Assembly (NCBI GenBank): GCA_937876315.1
Contig: CALEHQ010000036.1
Span: 1 to 64,000, forward strand
DNA from: an uncultured Actinomycetes bacterium
GTDB taxonomy: Bacteria > Actinomycetota > Acidimicrobiia > Acidimicrobiales > Acidimicrobilacustridaceae
Length of the DNA stretch: 64,000 nucleotides
Reading direction: 5' to 3'
Below, piece after piece: positions 24,761-33,333 of this stretch (the stretch's first letter is position 1; the number at the start of each line of letters is the position of its first letter). The position numbers and the translations under genes were made by a program. The notes below the pieces were generated by a model, which worked only from the letters and a program-made list of their open reading frames with translations, did no database searches and had not been told where the DNA came from.

Positions 24761-27592
24761 ATGGCCGGTCCCCTCGTCATCGTCGAGTCGCCCACGAAGG
24801 CGAAGAAGATCACCGAATTCCTCCGCGGCGAGGACACCGGTGGCGCTTCGCCGACCGTTATCGCGTCTGTTGGCCACATCCGAGATCTCGTTTCCAAAGC
24901 GAAAGAGCTTCCCGAGGGCAAGCAGAAGGAGTGGTGGTCGTACCTGGGCATTGATCCCGATGACGACTTCAAGCCCTACTACAAGGTGTACGACAAGAAG
25001 AAGGACACAGTTGCCGAACTTCGCCGTGCGCTGAAGAACGCTGACGCGCTCTATCTCGCAACCGATGAGGATCGCGAAGGTGAAGCAATCGCGTGGCATC
25101 TGTTGCAGGTCTTGAAGCCGCCGAAGGACATGCCGGTGTATCGCATGGTGTTCCATGAGATCACTGCGCCCGCAATTCGTGAAGCGTTTGCCAATCCGCG
25201 TGAACTGGATCAATTGCTTGTCGATGCTCAAGAAACGCGTCGACTTCTCGATCGTCTCGCTGGGTACGACCTTTCACAGGTTTTGTGGAAGAAGGTCAAC
25301 CGCGGATTATCCGCTGGGCGAGTGCAGAGCGTTGCTACTCGTCTCGTTGTAGAACGTGAACGCGAGATCATGGCGTTTGTTTCCGCCGACTGGTGGGACA
25401 TCAAGGGCGTCTTCGCTGCGTCATCGGAACCGATTCCATTCGGCGCGAAGCTCATTGCACTCGATGGCGTGCGCGTTGCAACTGGAAACGATTTCAATGA
25501 AGACGGCGCGCTGACTCGCGACGACCGCGTCATCCTTAATGAAGCAACAGTTCGTGCGCTCGCTGCCGAACTGCAGACCTCACCGTTCTCTGTTCGCAGT
25601 GTTGAGTCCAAGCCCTACCGCAAACGCCCGTTTGCTCCGTTCACCACCTCAACGTTGCAGCAGGTTGCGGGTCGTCGTCTCAAGGTGTCGGCCAAGCAGG
25701 TCATGTCGATGGCCCAGAGCCTGTATCAGCAGGGCTACATCACCTACATGCGAACCGATTCGTCAAGTCTCTCTGCCGCAGCAGTTGCCGCGGCCAAGCA
25801 TGAGATCACTGAGCGTTACGGCGCGTCGGCGATTGAAGGCGAGCCACGCAGGTGGGGCAAGAAGGCTGCGAACGCTCAAGAAGCGCACGAAGCGATTCGT
25901 CCTGCTGGTGATCGTTTCCGTCGTCCTGAAGAAGTTCGCAACGAGGTTCCGCCTGGCGAAGCTCGCCTTTACGAAATCATCTGGCAGCGCACTGTTGCAT
26001 CGCAGATGATCGATGCCATTGGCGAGACCGTCACAGTTCGACTCGGCTCGCTTACTGCAAGCGGCCGCGATGCCGAATTCTCTGCGGCGGGCACGGTCAT
26101 TACCGAACGCGGCTGGATGCAGGTCGAAGACTGGCGTACTGATGACACCGATTCGGAAAACGATGACGACACCGAACGTCGACTTCCGCAGTTAAAGGTC
26201 GGTGACGGTCTCGATGCAACAGAGATCACTCCCGAAGGTCACGCAACCAAACCGCCGGCTCGTTTCACTGAAGCGTCGCTTGTCGGAAAGATGGAAGAAC
26301 TCGGCGTTGGCCGTCCCTCTACCTATGCCTCAATTATGGAAACCATCCAGGGCCGTGGCTATGTCTGGAAGAAGGGTTCTGCGCTCGTTCCGAGCTGGAA
26401 CGCATTCGCAGTGACAACGCTTCTCGAACAGCATTTCGCTGAACTCGTTGATTACGACTTCACCGCAAACCTTGAAGCAATTCTCGATCGAATTTCCAAC
26501 GGCGACGCGAACAGTGTTGAAACGCTTGCCGAGTTTTATTTCGGACCAATGGTTGATGGTGTGCGCAAAGACGGTCTGCGTGATCTTGTCACCGAACGTC
26601 TTCCGGAAATCGATGCGGCCGCGATCAATACGTTCTTATTGGGTGACGATCACAACGGAATGCCCGTCATCGCCAAGCCCGGAAAGTTCGGGCCCTATGT
26701 GCAGCGCGGCGATGACACTGCGTCGGTACCCGAAAATTTGCCACCCGCCGATCTCACTGTTGCGGTTGCGCTCGAGCTGCTTGCCATGCCGAAGGGCGGC
26801 AAGCCCATCGGAGAAGATCCTGAAACTGGTCTCACCGTTTTCGTGATGAGCGGCAAGTTCGGTCCCTATGTCCAGCTGGGTGAATTGACTGACGACAAAG
26901 ACGAAAAGCCGAAGACGTCGTCACTTTTCAAGGAGATGGACCCATACGAAGTGACACTTGAGACGGCACTGCAGTTGCTCTCTCTGCCCCGCGATCTCGG
27001 ATCAGAGCCCGAATCAGGCGCAGTGTTCACCGCTCGGAATGGCCCCCATGGGCCATATCTGACGAAGGAAGTCGGCGGTTTGGAAAAGCCCGAAACCCGC
27101 CAGCTCGACAACGAGGAACAACTTCTCACCGTCGACCTTCGCGATGCCCTCGCCATGTTCGCCGAACCGAAAAAGTTTGGAAAGCGATCGCCGAAGCCTC
27201 CGTTGGCCGATTTGGGCATCGACCCCGCTTCGGGCCGGCCCATGTTGATCAAAGACGGAAAGTTCGGCCCCTACGTGACCGATGGCGAAACCAACGCCTC
27301 GCTTCGAGTCGGCGATGTCCCCGAAACGCTGAGCCCAGAGCGCGGGGCAGAGCTTCTTCAGGATCGGCGTGTCTACATCGCCGAAAATGGCGGCCCCGTG
27401 GCGAAGAAGGCGGCCAAGAAGGCCATCAAGAAGAAGGCCACAGCCAAAAAGAGCGCCAAATCCCGAGCCAAAAAGCCTGATCTGATGACAAAGAACACGG
27501 TGGCTACCGGGCAGTCAAAGGCAGCGAAGAAGGCGGCGAAGCGGCCCAACGTCGAGAAGTCCAACTCTCAGATCCTCGATACCGAGCGCTAA
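24761..27592 (+). CDS. topA: DNA topoisomerase I
   Basis: Type IA topoisomerase that relaxes negative supercoils, 943 aa. The TOPRIM domain starts at once (LVIVESPTKAKKI) and has the acidic triad ATDEDREGEAIAWHLL; the active-site Tyr is in GYITYMRTDSSS near residue 329. AQEAHEAIRP and GRPSTYASIMETIQ are also present. The C-terminal part consists of TopA repeats (KFGPYVQ-type, four copies) in place of zinc fingers, then a Lys/Ala tail (KKAAKKAIKKKATAKKSAKSRAKK region, about 880-943) as in mycobacterial TopA, where it aids processivity. The frame extends to 24605, but the ATG at 24761 fits the family and the promoter. Confidence 0.96.
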   Translation: MAGPLVIVESPTKAKKITEFLRGEDTGGASPTVIASVGHIRDLVSKAKELPEGKQKEWWSYLGIDPDDDFKPYYKVYDKKKDTVAELRRALKNADALYLATDEDREGEAIAWHLLQVLKPPKDMPVYRMVFHEITAPAIREAFANPRELDQLLVDAQETRRLLDRLAGYDLSQVLWKKVNRGLSAGRVQSVATRLVVEREREIMAFVSADWWDIKGVFAASSEPIPFGAKLIALDGVRVATGNDFNEDGALTRDDRVILNEATVRALAAELQTSPFSVRSVESKPYRKRPFAPFTTSTLQQVAGRRLKVSAKQVMSMAQSLYQQGYITYMRTDSSSLSAAAVAAAKHEITERYGASAIEGEPRRWGKKAANAQEAHEAIRPAGDRFRRPEEVRNEVPPGEARLYEIIWQRTVASQMIDAIGETVTVRLGSLTASGRDAEFSAAGTVITERGWMQVEDWRTDDTDSENDDDTERRLPQLKVGDGLDATEITPEGHATKPPARFTEASLVGKMEELGVGRPSTYASIMETIQGRGYVWKKGSALVPSWNAFAVTTLLEQHFAELVDYDFTANLEAILDRISNGDANSVETLAEFYFGPMVDGVRKDGLRDLVTERLPEIDAAAINTFLLGDDHNGMPVIAKPGKFGPYVQRGDDTASVPENLPPADLTVAVALELLAMPKGGKPIGEDPETGLTVFVMSGKFGPYVQLGELTDDKDEKPKTSSLFKEMDPYEVTLETALQLLSLPRDLGSEPESGAVFTARNGPHGPYLTKEVGGLEKPETRQLDNEEQLLTVDLRDALAMFAEPKKFGKRSPKPPLADLGIDPASGRPMLIKDGKFGPYVTDGETNASLRVGDVPETLSPERGAELLQDRRVYIAENGGPVAKKAAKKAIKKKATAKKSAKSRAKKPDLMTKNTVATGQSKAAKKAAKRPNVEKSNSQILDTER

Positions 27593-27633
27593 CCCTCTTC
27601 GGGGAGGTGCTCAGAGCCGTGGGGGACCTCTCC

Positions 27634-27639
27634 TAGGCT
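27634..27639 (+). promoter_or_regulatory. -10 hexamer of the MFS-tmk-holB operon
   Basis: TAGGCT, 6 nt before the ATG at 27646. Confidence 0.5.
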
Positions 27640-27645
27640 CAGTGC

Positions 27646-29325
27646 ATGGCTGTGCCTCGCCCCGGACCTGGGGACGACGCCGATCCCCCCGAGGATGCAA
27701 CGCCCGTCGAGGCCATTGGCCCCGACGCTGACGCGACCGTCCCGGGCTGGACACGGGCCTCGCTTTTTGGTGAAGACACCGAAACCATTTTCACAAAGGA
27801 CCCCTCGGATCGTCCGGGGTTCCATGTGCGCCTCTTCGGCAGCCATGAGTTCTTCCGTCTGTGGCTCGTGCAGGTCGTATCGGCCACCGGCGACTGGCTT
27901 GGCTTCTCGGCGATCATCCTTTTGGCCGCGACCATCGGCGGTGGCGCCGGTGCCGGCGCGATTTCGCTGGTGATGGCCGCGCGCATTGTGCCGGGCTTCT
28001 TCTTTGGACCGCTTGCAGGCGTGCTTGTCGATCGTTGGGACCGCAAGAAAGTCATGGTCTCTTGCGATATCGGTCGCGCACTGGTGATGGCGCTACTTCC
28101 ATTCGTTAGCGACGTCATCGGTCTTGTACTTGCGTCGCTTGTGCTTGAAGTACTCACGCTGTTGTGGGGACCAGCAAAGGAGTCAGAAGTTCCAAACCTT
28201 GTTCCTCGTGAACATCTCACAACCGCAAATTCACTTTCACTTGCTGCTGCCTACGGAACCTTTCCGTTCGCGGCGTTGCTGTTTGCATTGCTGGCTGGTT
28301 TGTCAGCGTGGATCGGAAACATCCCTGGTCTGGGATGGCTCGAGAACAATCAGATGGCCTTAGCATTTTATTTCGACGCCGTGACCTTTTTGTTCTCTGC
28401 GTGGATGATCAGTCGCTTGGCATTGCCAAAGCGCGAACGACGCGTGAAGTCCACGGCTGATGATGAACGTCGTGTCGACATAAAGGCCACTCTCGAAGAA
28501 CTCCGAGAGGGCTGGAACGAAATCTGGAAGAACCACACTGTTCGCGCCGTGAACTTGGGTCTTGCGACCGGTCTTATCGGTGGCGGCATGCTCATCCCGC
28601 TCGGTGCGGTGTTTTCTACTGAAGTTCTTGATGCTGGTGCCGCTGGCTATGGATTGTTCACCACTTCACTTGGTTTCGGCGTAGCCATCGGCGTGGTTGG
28701 TGTGTCGGTGTTCCAAAAGCGATTGCCACAAACGACAACGTTTATCGCTGCATTGTTCGCTGCTGGCATCTCGTTGTTCTGTGCTGCCTCTTCTTCCTCA
28801 TTATGGGCTGCAGTGATTTTTGTTGGCCTGATGGGTATTGCCGTTGGTCCCGTGTATGTACTCGGCTTCGCAATGTTGCAACAGGAAGTCGCCGACGATC
28901 TTCGTGGACGCGTGTTCAGTTCGCTCAACACGCTGGTTCGCATGTGCGTGCTCATCGCAATGGTTGCTGGTCCACTACTTGCAGCAATTCTTGGACGCGT
29001 GGCATCGACGTTGATTAATAATCGCATCGACGTTGCTGGCATAACGGTGGAACTCCCAGGCGTGCGACTTGCGTTGTGGCTTGCCGCAGCGATCATCATC
29101 GCCGCGGGTTTCGTGGCAGCTGCTTCGTTGCGCGCCGGACAACGCGTGAAGCGTGCTGGTGAATCAGATCATCCGTCGCGTCCCAATCCTCCGGATCCTC
29201 AAGCTTTGGATTTCACACCGATTGACCTTCGACCGGCTGGTCCCATCCCTGAACCTCACCCAGATGACGTTGAACCTGAAGGCCCTAGGTTCATTCCGCC
29301 GCCGCCGTTTGGAGATCCGTCATGA
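27646..29325 (+). CDS. MFS transporter (EntS-like family)
   Basis: 559 aa. The first 65 residues are acidic and Pro-rich. The MFS_3-type core then begins FFRLWLVQVVSATGDWLGFSA and continues with VPGFFFGPLAGVLVDRWDRKKVMVSCDIGRA (MFS motif A) and about 12 helices up to residue 500. The C-terminal 55 residues are again Pro-rich. Substrate unknown; relatives export siderophores or drugs. The stop overlaps tmk by 4 nt, and such an MFS/thymidylate-kinase pairing recurs in Actinobacteria. Confidence 0.87.
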   Translation: MAVPRPGPGDDADPPEDATPVEAIGPDADATVPGWTRASLFGEDTETIFTKDPSDRPGFHVRLFGSHEFFRLWLVQVVSATGDWLGFSAIILLAATIGGGAGAGAISLVMAARIVPGFFFGPLAGVLVDRWDRKKVMVSCDIGRALVMALLPFVSDVIGLVLASLVLEVLTLLWGPAKESEVPNLVPREHLTTANSLSLAAAYGTFPFAALLFALLAGLSAWIGNIPGLGWLENNQMALAFYFDAVTFLFSAWMISRLALPKRERRVKSTADDERRVDIKATLEELREGWNEIWKNHTVRAVNLGLATGLIGGGMLIPLGAVFSTEVLDAGAAGYGLFTTSLGFGVAIGVVGVSVFQKRLPQTTTFIAALFAAGISLFCAASSSSLWAAVIFVGLMGIAVGPVYVLGFAMLQQEVADDLRGRVFSSLNTLVRMCVLIAMVAGPLLAAILGRVASTLINNRIDVAGITVELPGVRLALWLAAAIIIAAGFVAAASLRAGQRVKRAGESDHPSRPNPPDPQALDFTPIDLRPAGPIPEPHPDDVEPEGPRFIPPPPFGDPS

Positions 29326-29933
29326 CTCGCGGAAAGTTCATTGCCTTCGAAGGGGGCGAAGCCTGCGGAAAGTCCACGCAATCAGCACGCCTGGCCGATG
29401 CACTCGGTGCCGTTCTTACGCGCGAACCGGGTGGAACGGTGATCGGCGCGAAATTGCGAGCAGTACTTCTTGATCCTCAGACGATCGACCTATCTGACCG
29501 TGCTGAAGCGCTGCTCATGGCCGCTGACCGCGCCCAACACGTGGCCGAATTGGTTGAACCTGCTCTGGCCGCAGGTCGGCATGTGGTTACCGATCGGTTC
29601 GCGGGGTCGTCGATCGCCTATCAGGGTCATGGTCGCGGATTGCCGATCAACGAGATTCGCGATCTTTCGCTGTGGGCAACCGGCGGAGTGTGGCCGGACC
29701 TGATCATCCTGTTGGACGTTCCCGAGGCCGAAGCCGATCGTCGACTCGGTGCGGCTCGAGATCGCATGGAGGCGGAACCGGCGGCGTTTCATGTTGCAGT
29801 TCTCGAGGGCTTCCGGGCGCAGGCTGCAGCCGAACCCGATCGTTGGGTGGTCATTGATGGCACGCCGTCGATCGATGAAGTGTCAGCGGCAGTGTCCGCC
29901 GCGGTCGCTGAGCGGCTACAACTGCTTCTGTGA
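29322..29933 (+). CDS. tmk: Thymidylate kinase
   Basis: Phosphorylates dTMP to dTDP, 203 aa. P-loop EGGEACGKSTQ (residues 8-18), REPGGT motif (LTREPGGTVIG), DRFAGSSIAYQGHGRGL (dTMP contact) and the LID region ADRRLGAARDRME. The lysine/arginine distribution fits a family type I/II intermediate. Translationally coupled both to the MFS gene and to holB (4-nt overlaps). Confidence 0.94.
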   Translation: MTRGKFIAFEGGEACGKSTQSARLADALGAVLTREPGGTVIGAKLRAVLLDPQTIDLSDRAEALLMAADRAQHVAELVEPALAAGRHVVTDRFAGSSIAYQGHGRGLPINEIRDLSLWATGGVWPDLIILLDVPEAEADRRLGAARDRMEAEPAAFHVAVLEGFRAQAAAEPDRWVVIDGTPSIDEVSAAVSAAVAERLQLLL

Positions 29934-31021
29934 CATCACGCACGGACTACCCGCCGCTGTCGGCGGAAATTGCTGGAATCGAACTCTGGTCCAATGTCGT
30001 TGGCCAGGATGGTGCTGTTCGCGAATTGCGCGCCGCAGTCGATGCGCCCGTTCACGCCTATTTGTTGGTTGGCCCACGCGGCAGCGGTAAACGCGAGTTA
30101 GCACGTGCATTTGCTGCAGCGCTTGTGAGCCGCGATCGAACTGGCGATGACGCTGTTCGCCAGGCGCGCATGGCACTGACGCAGAATCACTCCGACATCA
30201 CCGAGTTCGAACGAGTGGGCGCATCAATTTCTGCCGAACAGGCCGACACAATCATTGCGACAGCAGCACGGTCGTCAATCGAGAACGGGCCGAAAGTACT
30301 GATTCTCGATGAGTTCCATCTCGTCACCACTGCAGCGCCGAAACTGCTGAAGACAATCGAAGAGCCACCCGATGGCACCGTGTTTGTTGTTCTTGCCGAC
30401 GATGTTCCAAATGATCTCGTCACCATTGCGAGCCGTTGCGTGCGCATTGATCTCGCGACGATCACCGACGAACTCATCATTGAGCGACTGATCGCTGAAG
30501 GTGTCGCGCCCGAACGCGCCGCCGATGCAGCTGCTGCCGCAGTTGGTGATTTTGGCCGTGCGCGACTTTTGGCAACTGATGATCGACTTGCGTTGCGACG
30601 CGCGGCATGGCGCGCAGTTCCCGATCGTCTCGACGGCACTGGTGCGCGCGCTATCGAGACCGCCGACGACTTGTTGGCGATGATCGACGATGCAATGACA
30701 CCGCTCACCGAAGCACACGCTGCAGAAGTTGCCGAATTCGCTGAGCTCGTGGCGGCTCGTGGCGAACGTGGTTCGGGTCGCAAGCAGTTCGAGGATCGAC
30801 ATAAGCGAGAAGTCCGCCGTTATCGAACCGACGAGATCAGGGCCGGACTCACCGAATTGTCTCGTCGTTACCGTGACGACCTTGCGACTTCGCCTCGCCC
30901 GGCCGATGTGGCTGCATCAATCGATGACATTGCTGAACTCGCTAGCAACCTCGTGCGAAATCCGAACGAACGGCTGCAGTTAGTGGCGCTCTTTTCGAAA
31001 CTGGGCCGCCCCCGTCGCTGA
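29930..31021 (+). CDS. holB: DNA polymerase III delta-prime subunit
   Basis: Clamp-loader subunit, 363 aa. AAA+ landmarks: a Walker A-like GPRGSGKRELARAFA, LILDEFHLVTTAAPKLLKTIEEPP, and the SRC motif in ASRCVRID. The usual zinc-binding cysteines after Walker A are absent: residues 60-110 contain none. The GTG start overlaps the tmk stop; tmk-holB adjacency is standard. Confidence 0.88.
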   Translation: MTSRTDYPPLSAEIAGIELWSNVVGQDGAVRELRAAVDAPVHAYLLVGPRGSGKRELARAFAAALVSRDRTGDDAVRQARMALTQNHSDITEFERVGASISAEQADTIIATAARSSIENGPKVLILDEFHLVTTAAPKLLKTIEEPPDGTVFVVLADDVPNDLVTIASRCVRIDLATITDELIIERLIAEGVAPERAADAAAAAVGDFGRARLLATDDRLALRRAAWRAVPDRLDGTGARAIETADDLLAMIDDAMTPLTEAHAAEVAEFAELVAARGERGSGRKQFEDRHKREVRRYRTDEIRAGLTELSRRYRDDLATSPRPADVAASIDDIAELASNLVRNPNERLQLVALFSKLGRPRR

Positions 31022-31080
31022 TTCGCCAAGGACACCACGCCGCTGTCGAGCGCCGAGTGGGTCCGATCGGAGCAGGCGGC

Positions 31081-31086
31081 TAACCT
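31081..31086 (+). promoter_or_regulatory. -10 hexamer of tRNA-Thr(CGT)
   Basis: TAACCT, 11 nt before the first base of the mature tRNA. Confidence 0.45.
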
Positions 31087-31097
31087 CAATCCTTCCC

Positions 31098-31170
31098 GCC
31101 CGGGTAGCTCAGACGGCAGAGCAGCTCACTCGTAATGAGCAGGTCAGGAGTTCGATTCTCCTCTCGGGCT
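31098..31170 (+). tRNA. tRNA-Thr, anticodon CGT
   Basis: Full cloverleaf: acceptor GCCCGGG paired with CTCGGGC (one G-U), D stem GCTC/GAGC, anticodon stem GCTCA/TGAGC around CTCGTAA with CGT at 31131-31133, T arm AGGAG-TTCGATT-CTCCT, discriminator T at 31170. CCA is not encoded. It reads ACG codons. Only 3 nt separate its end from the start codon of the next gene. Confidence 0.96.
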
Positions 31171-31173
31171 CTG

Positions 31174-31752
31174 ATGGCCAATCAAGAAGCGTTTGCCGAA
31201 CAGGCAATGGAATACATGCCGCAGTTGTATTCCACCGCGCTACGAATGACGCATAACGCGTCCGATGCCGAGGATCTGGTTCAAGAGACCTACCTAAAGG
31301 CGTACAAAGGATTTGCTGGCTTCGAGCAGGGCACCAACCTGCGGGCCTGGATGTTCCGGATCCTCACCAACACCTACATCAACTCCTATCGCTCCAAGAA
31401 GCGCCGTCCCGATGAAACCGAGCTTGATGGCGTCGAGGACTTCTACCTGTACCGCCGCATGGGCGGTCTGGAAGCCGCTCGCGCCTCCCGCAGCGCCGAA
31501 GACGAGCTCATGGACTACTTCACCGATGCCGACGTGCAGGCGGCAATCGATGCCCTGCCCGAGTCCTATCGCCTCGCCGTGCTTCTTAGTGATGTCGAGG
31601 GTTTGTCCTACAAGGAAATCGCTGAGGATCTCGATATTCCGATCGGAACCGTGATGAGTCGGCTTCATCGTGGAAGAAAAGCCCTCCAAAAGCAGTTGCA
31701 CGACTTTGCCCTCGAGAGGGGACTGGCCGATGCCGTCCCCGAGGCCCCCTGA
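31174..31752 (+). CDS. ECF sigma factor of the SigH/SigR type
   Basis: 192 aa. Region 2 ([59 protein letters not shown]) is almost the consensus of the thiol-oxidative-stress sigma factors SigR (Streptomyces) and SigH (Mycobacterium). Region 4 is [47 protein letters not shown]. The ATG at 31174 gives the family N-terminus, yet it begins 3 nt after a tRNA, leaving no room for a promoter or ribosome site outside the tRNA. Another in-frame ATG lies inside the tRNA (31135). Its anti-sigma factor follows 8 nt downstream. Confidence 0.9.
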   Translation: MANQEAFAEQAMEYMPQLYSTALRMTHNASDAEDLVQETYLKAYKGFAGFEQGTNLRAWMFRILTNTYINSYRSKKRRPDETELDGVEDFYLYRRMGGLEAARASRSAEDELMDYFTDADVQAAIDALPESYRLAVLLSDVEGLSYKEIAEDLDIPIGTVMSRLHRGRKALQKQLHDFALERGLADAVPEAP

Positions 31753-31760
31753 GAATCGCC

Positions 31761-32093
31761 ATGACCCACGACCACGACGCCACTCCCGCCATGCCAATCG
31801 CCGGGACACCTGACTGCGAACGAGCATTGGCCGAGGTCTACACATTCCTCGATCAGGAACTCGGCGAGTCGCAGCGGGCCGAGATCATGGCCCACCTCGA
31901 GGCCTGCAGCCCCTGTTTCGAGGCTTTCGATTTTGAGGCCGAACTTCGCATGGTCATCACCACCAAGACTCATTCGGGGGAGTTCCCCGAGACCCTCCGA
32001 ATCCGGATTGAAGAGAAACTGACCTATCTCCGGATACAAGGTTCGGGCGGAGTTGGGCCCGACGATGGCGGAGAGCCTGGTCCCGGGGCCTAG
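31761..32093 (+). CDS. Zinc-associated anti-sigma factor (RsrA/RshA-like)
   Basis: 110 aa. The ZAS core AHLEACSPCFEAFDFE has the H-x3-C-x2-C motif, and an upstream Cys/His set (PDCERALAEVYTFLDQEL) completes the zinc site. In RsrA, oxidation of these cysteines to a disulfide releases SigR; the same is inferred here. The spacing to the sigma gene (8 nt) and the family pairing support co-expression. The C-terminal 20 residues are a Gly/Pro tail. Confidence 0.88.
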   Translation: MTHDHDATPAMPIAGTPDCERALAEVYTFLDQELGESQRAEIMAHLEACSPCFEAFDFEAELRMVITTKTHSGEFPETLRIRIEEKLTYLRIQGSGGVGPDDGGEPGPGA

Positions 32094-32096
32094 GAT
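32091..32096 (+). promoter_or_regulatory. -10 hexamer before a 44-aa ORF
   Basis: TAGGAT overlaps the anti-sigma stop codon and lies 7 nt before the ATG at 32104. Confidence 0.45.
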
Positions 32097-32103
32097 CTGA
32101 CTC

Positions 32104-32238
32104 ATGGAACTTCTGTTTGCACAGGTCTGGGCGTTTTGGATTGCGCCGGCGCTTCTGCTGCCGACGATTCTCATTGTGGTGGTCATCATTGGCCTGTACC
32201 TGAAGAAGGTCGTCGCTCCCCGCTATCCCAAGCGCTGA
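32104..32238 (+). CDS. 44-aa single-helix membrane protein
   Basis: The predicted peptide begins MELLFAQVWAFWIAPALLLP, followed by a strong helix (TILIVVVIIGLYLKK) and a basic tail (VVAPRYPKR). It is too short for most gene callers. A leaderless-type TAGGAT lies 7 nt before the ATG, and its stop lies 5 nt before the start of the zincin gene, suggesting translational coupling. No known family recognised. Confidence 0.62.
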   Translation: MELLFAQVWAFWIAPALLLPTILIVVVIIGLYLKKVVAPRYPKR

Positions 32239-32243
32239 GCAAC

Positions 32244-33317
32244 GTGGCCGCGGCGGTCGATTGGAGTGTGGCCGAAAAGGTCGCGATCCGTACCGCTAAA
32301 AAGGATCCCTTCGCAGCCAGTTATCACTATCAATCGTTGCAGCCTGACTTCGATCGGCTGACTGCTGTTGCGGAAGAACTTGTCGCCCAAGAGACCGGGT
32401 TACGGTCGCTTGCTGGTCCGGCTCGTGCCCGAGTGACCGATCGACCCGGATGGATTCGCGCCAACCTCGCATCGTTCCAACGATTGTTGGCACCGATGCT
32501 CGACAAGTTTGGTGATCGCGTGTCGTCGAGTCGTGTCGCTCCAGTTACTGCGCGACTCGCGGGCGCCGAACTTGGTGTCATGTTGGGCTGGATGTCGGCT
32601 CGTGTCTTGGGTCAGTACGACCTACTCGTGATCGAGGAAGAAAATCCGCAAGACCAAGACATCGTCTATTACGTCGGACCAAATGTTCTTGCGCTGGAAA
32701 AGCAGTTTGCGTTTCCGCCAGAAGAGTTTCGAATGTGGTTGGCCTTGCACGAGGTAACGCATCGAGCCCAATTCACCGGTGTTCCATGGTTGCGCGAACA
32801 CTTTCTAGGTCTCGTTCACGAGACGATGAACACGATCGATCCCGATCCCGCACGCATGAGCGAAACCATTTCGCGTGTGACAACGGCAATCCGTTCAGGA
32901 CAGAAGCCACTGGCCGATGGTGGGCTGATGACTCTCCTCGCTAATCCTGAACAGCGCGCGGTACTTGATCAGGTGAGCGGAATGATGAGCCTTCTCGAAG
33001 GACACGGAGACATCACGATGGATCGCGCCGGCCAGGCTTTGGTGCCCAGCGCTGATCGATTCGGAAAGGTCTTGCGCGAGCGGCGCGAGTCAGCGCGTGG
33101 TTTAGCTCGCGTGTTTCAGCAACTGATTGGTTTGCAGGCGAAATTGGCGCAGTACGCGCAAGGCGAAGCATTCATCACCGATGTCGAGCGTGCCGGCGGT
33201 CAGCAGCTGTTGTCACGGGCATGGGAAGGTCCCGAGAACCTTCCAAGCATTCTCGAGATCCGTGACCCACAGCGGTGGATCGATCGTATGGGCGCAGCGC
33301 TTCCGGTTGCTGGCTAA
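32244..33317 (+). CDS. Zincin-like metallopeptidase, F420-biosynthesis-associated (DUF2342)
   Basis: 357 aa. The zinc motif HEVTH is in RMWLALHEVTHRAQFTGVPWLREHF near residue 170; LEGHGDITMDRAG near 255 supplies a second conserved block. These match the DUF2342 family (Zincin_2), whose subgroup is annotated as coenzyme-F420-biosynthesis-associated although its substrate is unknown. The GTG at 32244 is chosen because the family begins about VDWSVAEKVA; no Shine-Dalgarno is seen and coupling to the upstream 44-aa ORF is likely. In M. tuberculosis the homologue Rv3626c also precedes tilS. Confidence 0.85.
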   Translation: MAAAVDWSVAEKVAIRTAKKDPFAASYHYQSLQPDFDRLTAVAEELVAQETGLRSLAGPARARVTDRPGWIRANLASFQRLLAPMLDKFGDRVSSSRVAPVTARLAGAELGVMLGWMSARVLGQYDLLVIEEENPQDQDIVYYVGPNVLALEKQFAFPPEEFRMWLALHEVTHRAQFTGVPWLREHFLGLVHETMNTIDPDPARMSETISRVTTAIRSGQKPLADGGLMTLLANPEQRAVLDQVSGMMSLLEGHGDITMDRAGQALVPSADRFGKVLRERRESARGLARVFQQLIGLQAKLAQYAQGEAFITDVERAGGQQLLSRAWEGPENLPSILEIRDPQRWIDRMGAALPVAG

Positions 33318-33333
33318 GCGAAGTCGATCTGCT

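Noticed and set aside
31098-31170. tRNA genes as attachment sites of integrated elements
   Set aside because: No integrase, transposase or duplicated tRNA 3' end was found near either tRNA-Thr.
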